Below, in pieces: positions 20,982 to 32,745 of a DNA stretch of 64,000 nucleotides. The notes below the pieces were generated by a model. It saw only the letters and a program-made list of their open reading frames with translations. It was not told where the DNA came from and searched no databases. The stretch is from Achatina immaculata (taxonomy: Eukaryota; Mollusca; Gastropoda; Stylommatophora; Achatinidae): the NCBI GenBank assembly GCA_009760885.1, contig CM019692.1, positions 59,527,926-59,591,925 of the forward strand. The letters are read 5' to 3'. How positions within the stretch are numbered: the stretch's first letter is position 1; the number at the start of each line of letters is the position of its first letter. The translations under genes and the position numbers were made by a program.

Positions 20982-22552
20982 GGAAACATGATAGAATTTT
21001 AATAGGTCTGGCTTTGTACGCTGAGCACGTTAGGGTCATAGGGTCGGAAGAAGGCCATTTTTTGTAGATGTGTTGAGTGAAATGTTTATTGTCAGTAGAA
21101 AACCATGTATATGGAAGTTAATTATCGGTTTATACTTTTGTGATGTGAATGAGTGCAAGCTGTGTCCATTCTGTGCTTTCCTCCTCCGACCAGGTCCGAC
21201 ATCACTTTGTTATGATTTAGATAATAGAAATAGACTTTTAGTACTCAGAATTCCATATTACACAAAATTGTTCTTTGTAAGATGTTCACGTTTAGCAACG
21301 TGCAAAATGCATGTTTTGTATGTGCACATGATTATGTATTACTGTGCGCTATGTAAGAGCATGTTTGCATACAGTATATTCCAATTAGTTATTTAATAAT
21401 TACAGTCCTATTACAGTCCTTAATCCTTTAAGTATGACTATTTTGAAATGTTATACAGAGAACGATTTTTGTTGTAAATCAAACTAACAGACATATGTAA
21501 GATTGTTTTACTGATCTCCGTTAATTTATCATTGATCTATTTGTGTAGGATTCCAAATATTGAAAGACATTACTTTAATGATTTTGTTGATAAATATATG
21601 AACTGACAAATAACAACATATATATGATGATATTTTGTTTGATTTTGCAAATTGTGTAACAGATGATTTAAGAATATAAGTTTATGATTATTTGAAGAAG
21701 TAGTATGACTGTGTTTGTTTTCTTTCACTGGTGAAATGTGTGAATGTGTTTATGCAATCGTCAATCTTTACGCACCTAAAAATAAATAAGCACCAACAAC
21801 AATATAAAAATACAATATAACATCATATAAATAACGGACATTATTATCCCATTTTAAAATGTTACTATTCCTACAATACAGTTAACCTGATTATTTCTGC
21901 TGTAATGTCTTTCCTCCTTTTGTTTTATTACATTCATTCTGATAAACTAAAAGTAATACTGAATCGTAGTTTTTTTGGTGGGTTTTTCCGAAGTTTTAAG
22001 AGTACATTGATTTTTACATTCTTTTATCATTTTGACTAATGTGGTTAATCCAGACAGAAATAAAAAAAAACAAACAAAATTTTAAGATCAACCATATTGG
22101 TCCTGCATCTAAATCATTTGAATTTACCAAATGCTGTCACATGAATAGTTGTATGCCTGAATACAAAACCGCTAGTAGTACACATACTTGCATTTATGGT
22201 TTCGCTGGTTTGGAAAAGTCTAAAATTTTAAAAAACCACATTATTAGCTCCCTGTAAGATAAGAGAATGAGATTTACATTAGTCATGCTCCTAGCACGAC
22301 AAGAAAAATATTATTTATTAAGTTAGTATAAGTAAGATGTCGAAAAATATTTTTCTAAACCGCTATGTCTCAACAGTAACGATATTCTCGCGGACGTATG
22401 TTCTTTGAAAAAACTCAGAATCGTGAAACGGGAATCCTTACGAACAATTCCGAATTAAGAAACTGAATTCATTATGAAATCAAAGTCTTTCCTCTTGACC
22501 AGCTGTAGAAAATTATAGCTGAAAAGAAAATCTACACGATGATCAAAATGTA

Positions 22553-22824
22553 ACAGTATTTTGTTGTAGATAATTAATGAATAAGTCTTGGGGAAATGTT
22601 AATGTTGGTCAAGGGGAAGTAATTGATGTAATTTACAGATTGGAATAGTGATCCTGTTGACGTTTACATCAAGTGTGAAACGTTAACGTCAAAATGTCAA
22701 AATGTGAAACACCAACGTCAAGAGCTTCAATCTTGCATGCCTTAAATTGCATCAATTACTTCTCTTTGACAAACATTAAACTTTCCTAAGACTTATTCAT
22801 TAATTATCTACAAGAAAATACTGT
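22553..22824. mobile_element. Foldback MITE, unit 2 copy
   Basis: Ends ACAGTATTTTG / AAAATACTGT flanked by TA (22551-22552, 22825-22826); arms imperfect; orthologous to the other three copies. Confidence 0.8.
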
Positions 22825-23346
22825 TACAAAAGCCAGCAAGAAACAGAAGTGACAACAATCAGTTGCTGTCTGAGGTTCAAACAATCGAATCGCCACGTTG
22901 TTGCGACAGCTGAACCTTACAGACTTTGAACATGTTCAGTTTCATCTTCAAGATAACGCGTCCGATAATTAATGCAACATAATCATCAAACAATAAGCCC
23001 TTGCCTAAATTGATGTTGCTTGTATTGAAATCTATAACTCTGAGCTGCAACATTGGCTGTTCTTGTAAAATATTCTTGAGAGTGATAAATCTAAGAAGAT
23101 GGGAGGAATGAAGAACATTCTTCTTCTTGTTTTTCTTCTTCTTCTTCGTTGTCTCCTTTATCAGGCCTCTTATCAGCCGAGTTTACTCTTGTAATGTCGA
23201 GACAAATGTCATGTAGTACGGGACTACAAACAATACAAATCTGAGACAAAATCATAACGCTTTCATGTTAAACCAACTTTGATTCGAAATAAAAGAAGAA
23301 AAAGTCTTACAACTGTCTTACTTCACCCAAGACTTGTCTTACTTCA
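22825..23346. other. Intergenic DNA of unit 2, no gene seen
   Basis: Homologous to 4863-5390. Confidence 0.6.
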
Positions 23347-23998
23347 CTATAATAGGATTTTTGGTAGTCTTGTTCTTTCTGTCTGTACTGTTGGTGTGTA
23401 CAGTTTGTTAATAGGGCTTTACTTAGGCCGTATCGTATCGTAGTGATCATGATACGCTCGTGAATAACAGGGAGGACTTTCATCTTGATCTTCGTAAGTT
23501 GAGGTTACTGGACTAATTATACACAGAATTCCAGCTCTCACTCTCACTTGCTGGATTAGTTAAACACTGTTCCAGACATACTTCTCATCCAGGTTCTTCA
23601 AAACCTCACGTTGACGACAACTGGTACAGATAGTCAAGTAAATCCTGGGTAATGGTGACTTGGAACATTTATTGATGGAAGGATGATGTTGATGAAAATA
23701 ACATTAAATCTGACTGCCGGCTGGTTATCCCTGCCATGTGGCTAGTCCATTCATACGTACAACTACAGTACATCTATAACGTTCATATGTTCCACGAAGA
23801 CATCACACCGTACAAAAAAAAAACAAAAACGTCCACAAAGTTACACGTTCAAACCAAACTGACCCCACGCACTCAGCCTTGTCCCCACAATTTCCTGTCA
23901 CGGGTTATGCAGCCCACGTGACCTTCTCGAAGGATCTCAGCAGGAGAAAATTCAAAAAGAAAAAACCCATAATAATGCCATTACTATCAAGCCAACAG
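23347..23998. mobile_element. Unidentified ~650-bp insertion, unit 2 only
   Basis: Interrupts the 32-bp minisatellite that is continuous in units 1 and 4. No recognisable protein. The minus strand has AATAAA (23668-23673) and an A-run lies near 23814-23825. It could be a solo LTR or a non-autonomous element; boundaries are approximate. Confidence 0.4.
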
Positions 23999-24925
23999 TT
24001 GTTATACGAATACTGCTATATCACACAAGGCTTGTCTTACAGCTGTCTTACTTCACATAAGAGTGGTTTTAAAATTGTATTACTTCACACAATAACAATC
24101 TTATGATTGTTTTATTTCACACAACAGAAATTCGCACAGTACAAGAAAATTCCGAGTCGAACACAGAACAGCTTGAGAAAGTTATGGAAAAGAAACTCAG
24201 CCATAAAGTAGTTGTATATAGCAAAGTCAGCTAGCTAACCTCGATCTCTCTCCTGAACTCTAGTCTAGTAATGTAGTAAGTAAGCTGACAGTGAAGTATA
24301 CCATAACTCAAAACTAAGAGTGGCGAATGAACTTTTGTATGCTTCACACCGAAGCTAAAGTTATAATGCGAAGATGAGTTTGTATTTTAGTAAAGTTAGT
24401 CTTTGTAATTTCTATTAAATTGTTTTTAAAATTCAATACTTTTACCATTGAAATGTGTGTGTGCGCGCGTTTATGTGTGTGTGGGGGGGGGGGAAGGTTG
24501 TGGAGAAGCGGATACAGCGAAGTGTGATTTTTCACAACATACATAGTTAGATCAATACAACCTTTGATTAATTGGATTTCAATTATTCATCTGTCTGTCA
24601 CATTTCTAACCTCACAGTATGTGGTCAGGTAGTTCATTTTTGCAGCTTCCACGTTTCAAACGGGGATATTCCTGTCCAAACTGGCGATCCTCCTATTTGT
24701 CCTATATCCTATTAACCATGGAATCTGACAACGTCACCAATGAAACAGTTTCATTCGATGACACGCTCTTTACTTGATCTATGATTGTCTGCTTTTTCCT
24801 CCATCTCAAAATCACTTTAATGCATTAGAGATTATAATCACAGTTGGCTGTGATTCAATGTAGGCAGGACACTTCTGTCGTTGAGAGTGAAGCAACGAGG
24901 CAACACCTCACGTTGTCAGATGAGT
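23999..24925. other. Intergenic DNA of unit 2, no gene seen
   Basis: Homologous to 5390-6330; includes a G-run near 24483-24492. Confidence 0.6.
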
Positions 24926-25299
24926 ACAACCATCTGCCCTTGTAACAATGTATGTGAGATAACTGCTGTGTTTTCAGAAAGGGCAATGTTTGTGTGAGTC
25001 TCAGTTTGAAATTTCCTCCGCGTGGGAAATATCTTTCGCGCCCGCGGGAAAGGGCGTCACGTGAGCTGAGGAAATCAAATCGTGACTGTCGGGAAAAAGG
25101 CGGGAAAGGCCCGTCACTTGGGCTGGAAAAAAAGGGAGTGAATTGTGGAGAAAAAGGTTGAGCACGTTAGTTTACATTTGGATGTGAAACAGAGAGGAAG
25201 GTTTCTTGTATCGTGCTGGACTCTGAGAATAGCTAATCCAGCATCATTCAGTACATCATGGGCCTAGTAAATAATGCCCGCCCCACCACAGAACACACA

Positions 25300-25330
<31 letters not shown>

Positions 25331-26410
25331 GAGACGGTCCTCATACTGTTTCTAGCTTGCTCTTCTACATGAGAGGGCCAATCCCTGACTCTCTTGCTGT
25401 TCAACGAGAGGGAGCCAATCCCTGGCTCTCATGCTTTTCAGTGAGACGGAGCTAATCCCTGATTCTCTCGCTGTTTTATGTGAGGGTTCCCATCATGAAC
25501 GGTTGTGTTGTGAGTATGATGTATCCCAGAAACTATGTATGCTTCTTTCATATCAGATAGACTAACTGTATGGGAACTGTGTTTTGCTCCAAACCTGGAT
25601 TTCCCTGTGTAAGACTTACCTTGTGTGACAGACAGTTCTTGGAAGTTCTTGCAGGGCCGTATGGATGTATTCGTCCTAGTGTGAAATGATCTTATGGACT
25701 TGCTCTTGAATAACAGGAGTATCAAGCAATACGGTTTATTATTCTTATGAGATCGTAGTGTAGCATGATTGTTATGTTTGGTACCCTGGTTCTGTTCATG
25801 TAATAATTGGATAACTGGTTTATAATGTTTTTATACCTATGATATTTTTTTTGTTTGCTCTAAAGAGTGTTTGTAAGTTTGTTCCACTGTATGTGTTGGC
25901 ATGTTTATTTTTCTGTGCCAGAGCTTTCAATTGCTGCTTGCATTTGATGTATGTATAATGAGCTTGGTCTTTTAGTGTTTTGTGTTTTGCCTGAGCTGTG
26001 CATTTTTGGCGGAGCTGAACATTTAGGCTGAGCTGTACTTTTAAGTTGAGCTGTACATTTATGTTGAGCTGTACATTTAGGCTGAGCTGAACATTTAGGC
26101 TGAGCTGTACATTTAGGCTAAGCTGTACATTTAGGTTGAACTGTATTTCGGCTGAGCTGTGTAAATTTTGCGAATGCCACATGCGGCGTGCACACATTGT
26201 TGTGCTAGTATACCTGTGTAGTAACAACTGAGTGTGTTAGACGTGTGTATCATTGCACGGTAACATTCAAAGTGCCTCGTTGTGTCAGCGAACGTCCACG
26301 GGTGCATTCATATGTTGTCTAGTCCACTGTGTCGTGTCAGGTGTTTCCCGTGCAGGAGTGACTGTGGGACGGTAGTTCTGTTTATGCTGAATGTTACTTC
26401 CGCCAGCGAG
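24926..26410. other. Unit 2 copy of the units 1/2-specific segment
   Basis: Homologous to 6331-7980 with a ~200 bp deletion relative to unit 1. Contains the GC-rich patch, a short GA repeat, three ~38-bp repeats near 25370-25490 and the 18-bp minisatellite. Confidence 0.6.
25987..26165. repeat. 18-bp minisatellite, unit 2 (about 9-10 copies)
   Basis: Motif GCTGAGCTGTACATTTAG. Since 18 is a multiple of three, the minus strand stays open as a LNVQLS hexapeptide repeat within a 135-codon frame. Not considered a gene because unit 1 lacks a matching frame. Confidence 0.8.
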
Positions 26411-26494
26411 TGTTTATGGCCGGTTCTTTTGGTCTACAAAAGTACAAACAGTAAAGCTTCAACACGAAACATAACTGTCTCTTTGCTTCATCTG

Positions 26495-27606
26495 TTCATT
26501 CATTCATTCATTCATTCATTCATTCATTCATTTGCATGTCCCTGGCGGAACTTGGCCTCCCTAACAGCTCTCCTGTAGGCCTCTCGCTTGTGAGCAAGAT
26601 GGCCTGCTGCTGATGCATCCATTTGCAGATCATCAACGATGTCTTGCAGCCATCTTCGTTTTGGTCTTCCTCTCTTTCTTTTTCCCATTCTGTATCCTTC
26701 CAATACGGTCTTCTCTAAATTATCATGACGTTTAATGTGTCTAAAATATTTTAGTTTTCTCTCTTTAATCCTCTTTACTAGCCAGCCTTCTTTAATATTA
26801 AACTCTTGTAGTATAGATATATTTGTTCTTTTTTTGTGTCTACGATATTTGGAGAACTCCTCGGTAGCATTTACATTTAAAGGCATTTATGTGTTTCTCA
26901 GCTGTTTTGTTAAGTTTCCAGGTCTCACAGGCATATGTTGCTATGGGAAAGATGCATGCCCTTAAAAATCTTATTTTTGTGGTTCTGTCTGCTCTTCTCC
27001 ACAGATTCTTTATTTGTTTTACTTTCTGAAGAGCGATAGATGTCCTCCTTTTAATTTCCCTCAGTAGTGATCCAAGATATTCACAACTCTCCACTTCTTC
27101 CAGTTTTTACTCATTGATACATATTTCAGCTGCCTTGTTTGTTTTCTCAGTTGTCATCAATTTAGTTTTCTTTGCATTAAGATAGAGGTTCTCCTCTCGG
27201 CTGTTCTTACGGACTGACATAATTAGTTTTTCCATTCCTTTTTGTGTTGTGGACAGTAATACTGTTTCATCAGCATATCTAATCTCTGGTATTTCATAAC
27301 CTTCAATTGTTATGGCATCGTAATATTCTTTGTCTACATCTTCTCTAACATTCCTCATTATATTTTCAGTATACAAGTTAAATAAGTAAGGTGACAATAT
27401 GCACCCCTGACTGACCCCTTATTTTATGTCAAACTAAGATTTTGTTTCACCATTTATTCTTACTGCTGCTTGTTGGTCTAGATACAGCAGTGATGTTAAT
27501 TGTATCAAATCTGTTGGGAATCCCATTTTTTCCATTATTTCCCAACGTTTCTGGTGTTGTACACAATCAAATGCCTTTGAGTAGTCTATAAAGGATAAAT
27601 ATAGAT
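26495..27606 (-). mobile_element. LINE B fragment, minus strand
   Basis: A CATT repeat (the 3' tail) at left, then reverse-complement C-terminal region (GHIKRH-like, RGRPKRRWLQDI), YADE-type palm and QGCILSP/FIDYSKAFD region at right. Flanked by CTTCATCTG at 26486-26494 and 27607-27615. Unit 1 has the empty site near 8046. Confidence 0.9.
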
Positions 27607-27615
27607 CTTCATCTG

Positions 27616-28074
27616 CTGTAAGATAAAAATCTGGCCTATATGCCCCCATTAGCAGACATCCGCTGCCACAGTGCAGGCTTGTAACAAACTTGCCGTATCA
27701 TCAGATTTAGGAGGGGTTGTTTTAGCAATTTTATTTTTTCTGATGGAATTATTAAGCATCCTTCTCCTACGCTCCACCACCAGTGAGAAAACTTATCACT
27801 GGAGCTGTGGGTCCTAGAACTTTACAAAATATAACTTCTGACACTTCGACTTCTATTAGTGTATTAAGCTCTTAAGCTTCTTCGATTCTATCATGGAATT
27901 TCTCATAGTTTACACACTCAAATACCTGAACAACTCGTTGTGCAGATTATTTGTTTTTTCTTATTATTCTTTGAGCAACTGCTGAATTCATCAGCTTTTC
28001 TAGCCTTAAGGCCTATTTCAGCAGACAAACCATGTCTCAATTCCTCTTCCTCCCTGATCTTTTCTTACTAATTG
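27616..28074. other. Intergenic DNA of unit 2, no gene seen
   Basis: Homologous to 8060-8509 of unit 1. Confidence 0.6.
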
Positions 28075-28480
28075 TCTTTTACAAGGGGGCATATACCTTC
28101 GTCCAGATTATCTCACTATCACTGACTAGGTCTACCTCTTTCATGACTTCTGTCTGGGCCTTGTTTGTTTGCTTCTCCTCCTCCACTCTCTCTAAATGAC
28201 CATACTACTAGGCTGTTTTTAGTGATGGCTGCTATAAGCAGAAAGTTAAACAATGTGTAGATTTCTTTCTTACTTCTTATTTTATATTGTTGTGTTATGG
28301 GATTTCTTACCGGTCCATTAATTCTTCTCATGATTCTATTACCGAATGTTTGTATATGGTTTCCATCTTGTTTCGTTGTACTCCACTTTTATGACCCATA
28401 TAGTACATCTGGTCTAGTCTGTGCCTTATAAGTGTTTAGTTTGATGTTAGATTAATTTATACTACAGAAAGAATCTAAAA
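28075..28480 (-). mobile_element. LINE remnant (family E), unit 2
   Basis: Orthologue of 8510-8950; the minus strand still shows GPVRNPITQQYKIRSK and a HERGRPSQ segment, with more damage. Confidence 0.55.
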
Positions 28481-28583
28481 CGGCCAACTATCGCTTGTTA
28501 ACAGATAGTTGTATGTGGTCTTGTATGTCATTAGTGTGACAAAACGAGAATGCCAGAACTATCTTGTCGTTCGTCATGCAACA

Positions 28584-28763
28584 GAGTACTTCTTCATTAG
28601 AATAGTTGGTACACTCGTCTCTGACGACGGAGGTCGTTGTTTTGAATATTCGTTTAAGTAGAAATAGACAAATGGATCCTTCTAGAGCTGACTATGGAAA
28701 GGCAACCAGGCTCGATGCTGACCACAACGCCTTGTTGTATGTCAACAGGTCAAGGAAAGTGTG
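28584..28763 (+). mobile_element. Degenerate SINE remnant, unit 2
   Basis: Orthologue of 9024-9202, with the same decayed tRNA-like and core pieces. Confidence 0.5.
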
Positions 28764-29134
28764 AAAAAATGTTTTAAATGTTTTTTTTTTCTATTTATTC
28801 TGTTGTTTTTTTTTTACATTTCGCTTAAATGTACATTTAATGGGGTTATTATTTGTTTATTTCTTAAATTGGAGTGCTTCGTCAGCTATTATCACTTCAA
28901 TATACTTTCTACTACTTTGGTCCGCGATCTAGTGGTTAGTGCTTATCTGTATATTGTAGGATTTGGAATATTTAGTATTATATTTTCATTTTATTGTTTT
29001 CTAGGTTATCTTAATGTACAGCAGTACAATAAACCCATTCTTTATTTTTTTCTTCTGTATGGTTTTATCTTAATGTACAGCAGTACAATAATACCTATAT
29101 AGTTAATATTTATTCTTCTGTGGCTGTCTCCTCT
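28764..29134. other. AT-rich intergenic DNA with a local duplication
   Basis: The segment containing AATGTACAGCAGTACAATAA occurs twice (~29011-29030 and ~29072-29091), about 60 bp apart; unit 1 has it once. Confidence 0.6.
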
Positions 29135-29267
<133 letters not shown>

Positions 29268-30704
29268 TTCAGCTCTTGTTGTAATAGGTACTGGTAAGAG
29301 GTATTAACAGAGGTACTTGTACTAAACGTACTAGGTTCACATTAATAAAAGACACCACAAACACATAAACTCATACGTCTCTTTATTTGTACACTTATCT
29401 ATTGTGTACTTGTGTAATTACTCTGTCGAATTTATGTCTTCTTCTGCATTATTTGTATTTCTGTACATATTTTCTCGACTTTATGTCTTCTGCGTAATTA
29501 TATTATTGTACATATTCTCTCGACTTTACATCACTTCAGTTTATTTATTTACACTACATTTACTTTATTCTATCGATTTACGTATTCTTCATTTACCTGT
29601 ACTTAATGTACTTTAGCCTCACTAGGCTGCAAATTACATGTGCAACAAAACATAAGATTAGCTCTGTATTAACAAATAGAAACTACAACACATACAAACT
29701 TTTTAAATGTCTACTCACGTGAGTCAAATGGTCAAATCGATGATAGCTTTTTTCAATCATCTTGCTCACAACAAATCAAGAGTTTTTTCTTACACAAGTG
29801 GTTAAACATTGTCCACAAGCAACAATATTCTTGCACCTAAGAGTAGGTCATTTCCACTCTGAACCGCGTCCCTTCAGTTCAGCTAAGGATTCGACCATGG
29901 CTGACGACTTCTTATTCTGCTGAGTCTTATATACCACGCACCCCCCTGGAATTTTCCATTCCTACAACGAAGCTAAATTTGTTGTTTCCTTGACATTAAG
30001 ATTTTCCATACTTTGACAAGATTGAGTGGTCATCGTCTGAAGTGTCCTCGCCCTTGGCCTAGTTTAGTTATTGAAGCTGTGTGCGTGCAAACTATAATTA
30101 TCCTCCTTACAAAAGTGCAGGATACGAAACACGCTGTTCCCTGTTACCAGTAAGACATACAAGTGTTACTTTTACTTGTTTTTTTTTCACATAATATACA
30201 TACACATGTCATATTTACTAAATGTATATTAATCTTTATTTCGTTGAAAATAGATTTTTTTTTATATCACCCGTAGTATTTATATCATTATTTAGGTAGT
30301 CGTTTCGTTTTAAAATTTGATGTGACTACATGTTTCATTAGTACGTTACTCTGATTACTATTACTTTATTAATTAAACATACAATTATGATCTCTAGAAC
30401 ACATACTGGTTACTATTCCCCTACTGATGACGTTAAATACGGGAAAAACTAGCCTACATTCAAGACGTGAAATCTTACAACTCACAATTTTACCAGAAAA
30501 GAGCCATAAACTGGTATTGCAAGTTTTGTTGACTGCAGTTCTTGCTAAAAGTAACTGGTTTTTGAGAAACAAGGTTTCCAAGAAACATTCTTGTTATGTT
30601 TTTTTTTCAATAAACAGGCTTTAACGCAAGCAGGAAATTTCAGGCATGGCTAGTTTCTTTAAGCGTATGACGCTCTCTTTTAACTGTCAGTTTTTATGCT
30701 AGGG
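29268..30704. other. Intergenic DNA of unit 2, no gene seen
   Basis: Homologous to 10371-10429 plus 13415-14764; contains the empty site for LINE A near 29310-29335. Confidence 0.65.
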
Positions 30705-30920
30705 CATTCACAGACAACAGAGGAGAATAAGCAAAGATGGCTTATACAGAAGTGATGAAAGAGGATAGACAAAGAAGTAGACCTAGACAGCGATGGCGAG
30801 ACAGCCTTGAAGAAGGTATACGCTCTTTTGGAATCGACGACTGACAAGAAATAATCAAGAACAGAGAAGAATGGAGATGTGTCTTGTCCGTAGCAGTGAG
30901 CCTGAATGGCACTCAAAGCT
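30705..30920 (+). mobile_element. LINE remnant (family F), 3' end, unit 2
   Basis: Reads DRQRSRPRQRWRDSLEEGIR then REEWRCVLS, typical of the end of an RTE-like frame. Orthologous to 14765-14998. Confidence 0.6.
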
Positions 30921-30965
30921 CATGAATTTAGCAGCTGTCCAAAGAAGAAGTATTAGTTGGTATAA

Positions 30966-30968
<3 letters not shown>

Positions 30969-31009
<41 letters not shown>
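30969..31009. repeat. (TA)n microsatellite
   Basis: Pure TA run adjoining LINE debris; a second TA run follows at ~31570-31583. Confidence 0.9.
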
Positions 31010-31017
31010 CATACATC

Positions 31018-31446
31018 TTACATCCTTCCCGTGCCGTTAAACGTCACACAGGGCTCGCATAGGTGTTTGCCAAGTTTTCCTGCTCTCGGCAAGTCTTTCA
31101 TATTAATCACGAATGTTAAGCCCACTAAACTGGCTTCTCTTAACAATGTCCTCTTTAAAGTTTCACGTGGTGGACCTATTTTTCTTCGGCCTGTTGTGCT
31201 CCACTTGATATCTTGTTTTGATATTCTCTGATTGCTTATTCCCATCACATGACCTACACATGTTATCTTCCTGTTCTGATCACCCGTGAAACAGGTTGTT
31301 GTTTGCTCATCTGTCTTATCTCTGTGTTGTTCTTGAATTCATTCCACTGTATACCAAGTATTTTCCTTAGGTATTTGTTTTCAAAAGAGTCTCATTTCTT
31401 GTCTATTTCTTTAGTTGATTTCCAACTTTCGCATGCATAGATGGGA
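31018..31446 (-). mobile_element. LINE C fragment, 3' end, minus strand
   Basis: Reverse complement of the family C end (compare 40500-40960): RGPPRETLKRTLLREA-like coding and a terminal GTGCCGTTAAACGTCACA block. Confidence 0.75.
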
Positions 31447-31571
31447 GTGGATCGTTGACGATCTGCAAATGGATGCAGCAGCAGCAGGTGATCTTGCTCA
31501 CAACCGAGTGGCCTACAGGAGTGCTGTTAGGGATGCAAAGTTCCGCAAGGGACATGCAAATGAATGAATGA
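31447..31571 (+). mobile_element. LINE B 3' tail fragment
   Basis: Last ~110 bp of family B plus a short (GAAT)n, directly abutting the inverted LINE C piece and followed by TA repeat. Confidence 0.75.
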
Positions 31572-31892
31572 TATATATATATATACTTGTATATAATATA
31601 ATATAGGTGTATATATACTTGTGCGTATACAGTATAAATAGGTGTGTGAAATGTAAACAAACCAAGAAAGGTAAAAATCTAAACCCCGAATCGCAAGCAT
31701 TAGAACGAATTTCAAAGACTGACCAGACAAATCCAATCTCACGGACCATAAAATTTGCTTCAACTCTATCTTACTAGAACAAAAGAACAACTTAGAAATT
31801 ACTGAATAAGAGTTCGTGAGCGCCATAATCGAACACTTGTGTTTATGTATCCATTGTCTGTAGAACTACAGGTCGTTTAATTTTCAAAATTC
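31572..31892. other. Intergenic DNA of unit 2, no gene seen
   Basis: Partly homologous to 15150-15520 of unit 1. Confidence 0.5.
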
Positions 31893-32745
31893 TTAAATAT
31901 TGTAACAGATCACAAGACATTTTTGGAGAATGACAGGCTTGACATATTAACTAGTATAACAGTAACAGATAAAAAGAAATTTACAGGAGACATACAAACT
32001 TGACATATTAAATATTATAACAGATAAAAAATTTATAGGAGAATGACAGGCGTGACATATTAAATTTTCTAACCAGAAATGTAATGGAGAATGACATGCT
32101 TAAGATATTAAATATTATAACAGATAACAAAAGATTAATAGGGGACTGACAGGTTTGACATATTAAATATTATAAGAGATAAGAAAAAATGTATATCAGG
32201 ATGACAGACTTGACATGTGAAATACTATAACAGATAAAAAAAAATTTATAGGAGAATGACAGGCGAGAGATTTTAAACATAACACATCACAAGAAATTTG
32301 CAGGAGAAAAGCAGGCTTGACATATTAAATATTATAACAGATCACAAGAATTTACGGAAGAGTAACTTGGTTGACATACTACATATTATAACAGATAACA
32401 CGAAATTTATAGGAGACGGATAGGCTTGACATACTAAATGTTATAAAAGATTACAAGAAATTTATAGGAGAATGACAGGCATATTAAATATTTTAAGGAG
32501 AATTTTATAGGATATTGGCAGTCTTGACATATTAAATGTTATAACAGATCACAAGAAATTTACGGGAGAGTGACATGCTTGATATATTACATGTTATAAC
32601 AGATAACAAGAAATTTATAGGAAAAAGACAGGCTTGACATGCTAAATGTTATAAAAGATTAGAAGAAATTTATAGGAGATTGACAGGCTTGACATCTTAA
32701 ATATTATAACGGATAACAAGAAATTTATGGGATAACGGTGGGCTT
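31893..32745. repeat. 55-bp minisatellite, ~15 copies, unit 2 only
   Basis: Imperfect tandem copies of a unit that contains GACATATTAAATATTATAAC, AAGAAATTTATAGGAG and AATGACAGGCTT. Units 3 (~44920-44985) and 4 (~59847-59900) hold a single copy, and unit 1 lacks the region. Confidence 0.9.

Larger units (their letters stand above)
20525..22552. other. 3' flank of GPCR copy 2
   Basis: Homologous to 2650-4592. Contains the displaced poly(A) signal, TATA-like box and a 108-codon frame (21070-21396) that is only partly conserved in unit 4 and is not called. Confidence 0.65.

Noticed and set aside
21070..21396. 108-codon frame after the TATA-like box in unit 2
   Set aside because: Partly matched in unit 4 but broken in units 1 and 3; kept only as a note under the TATA-like entries.
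31893..32745. Regular repeat array resembling a CRISPR
   Set aside because: Direct 55-bp tandem repeats without unique spacers, in a eukaryotic setting.
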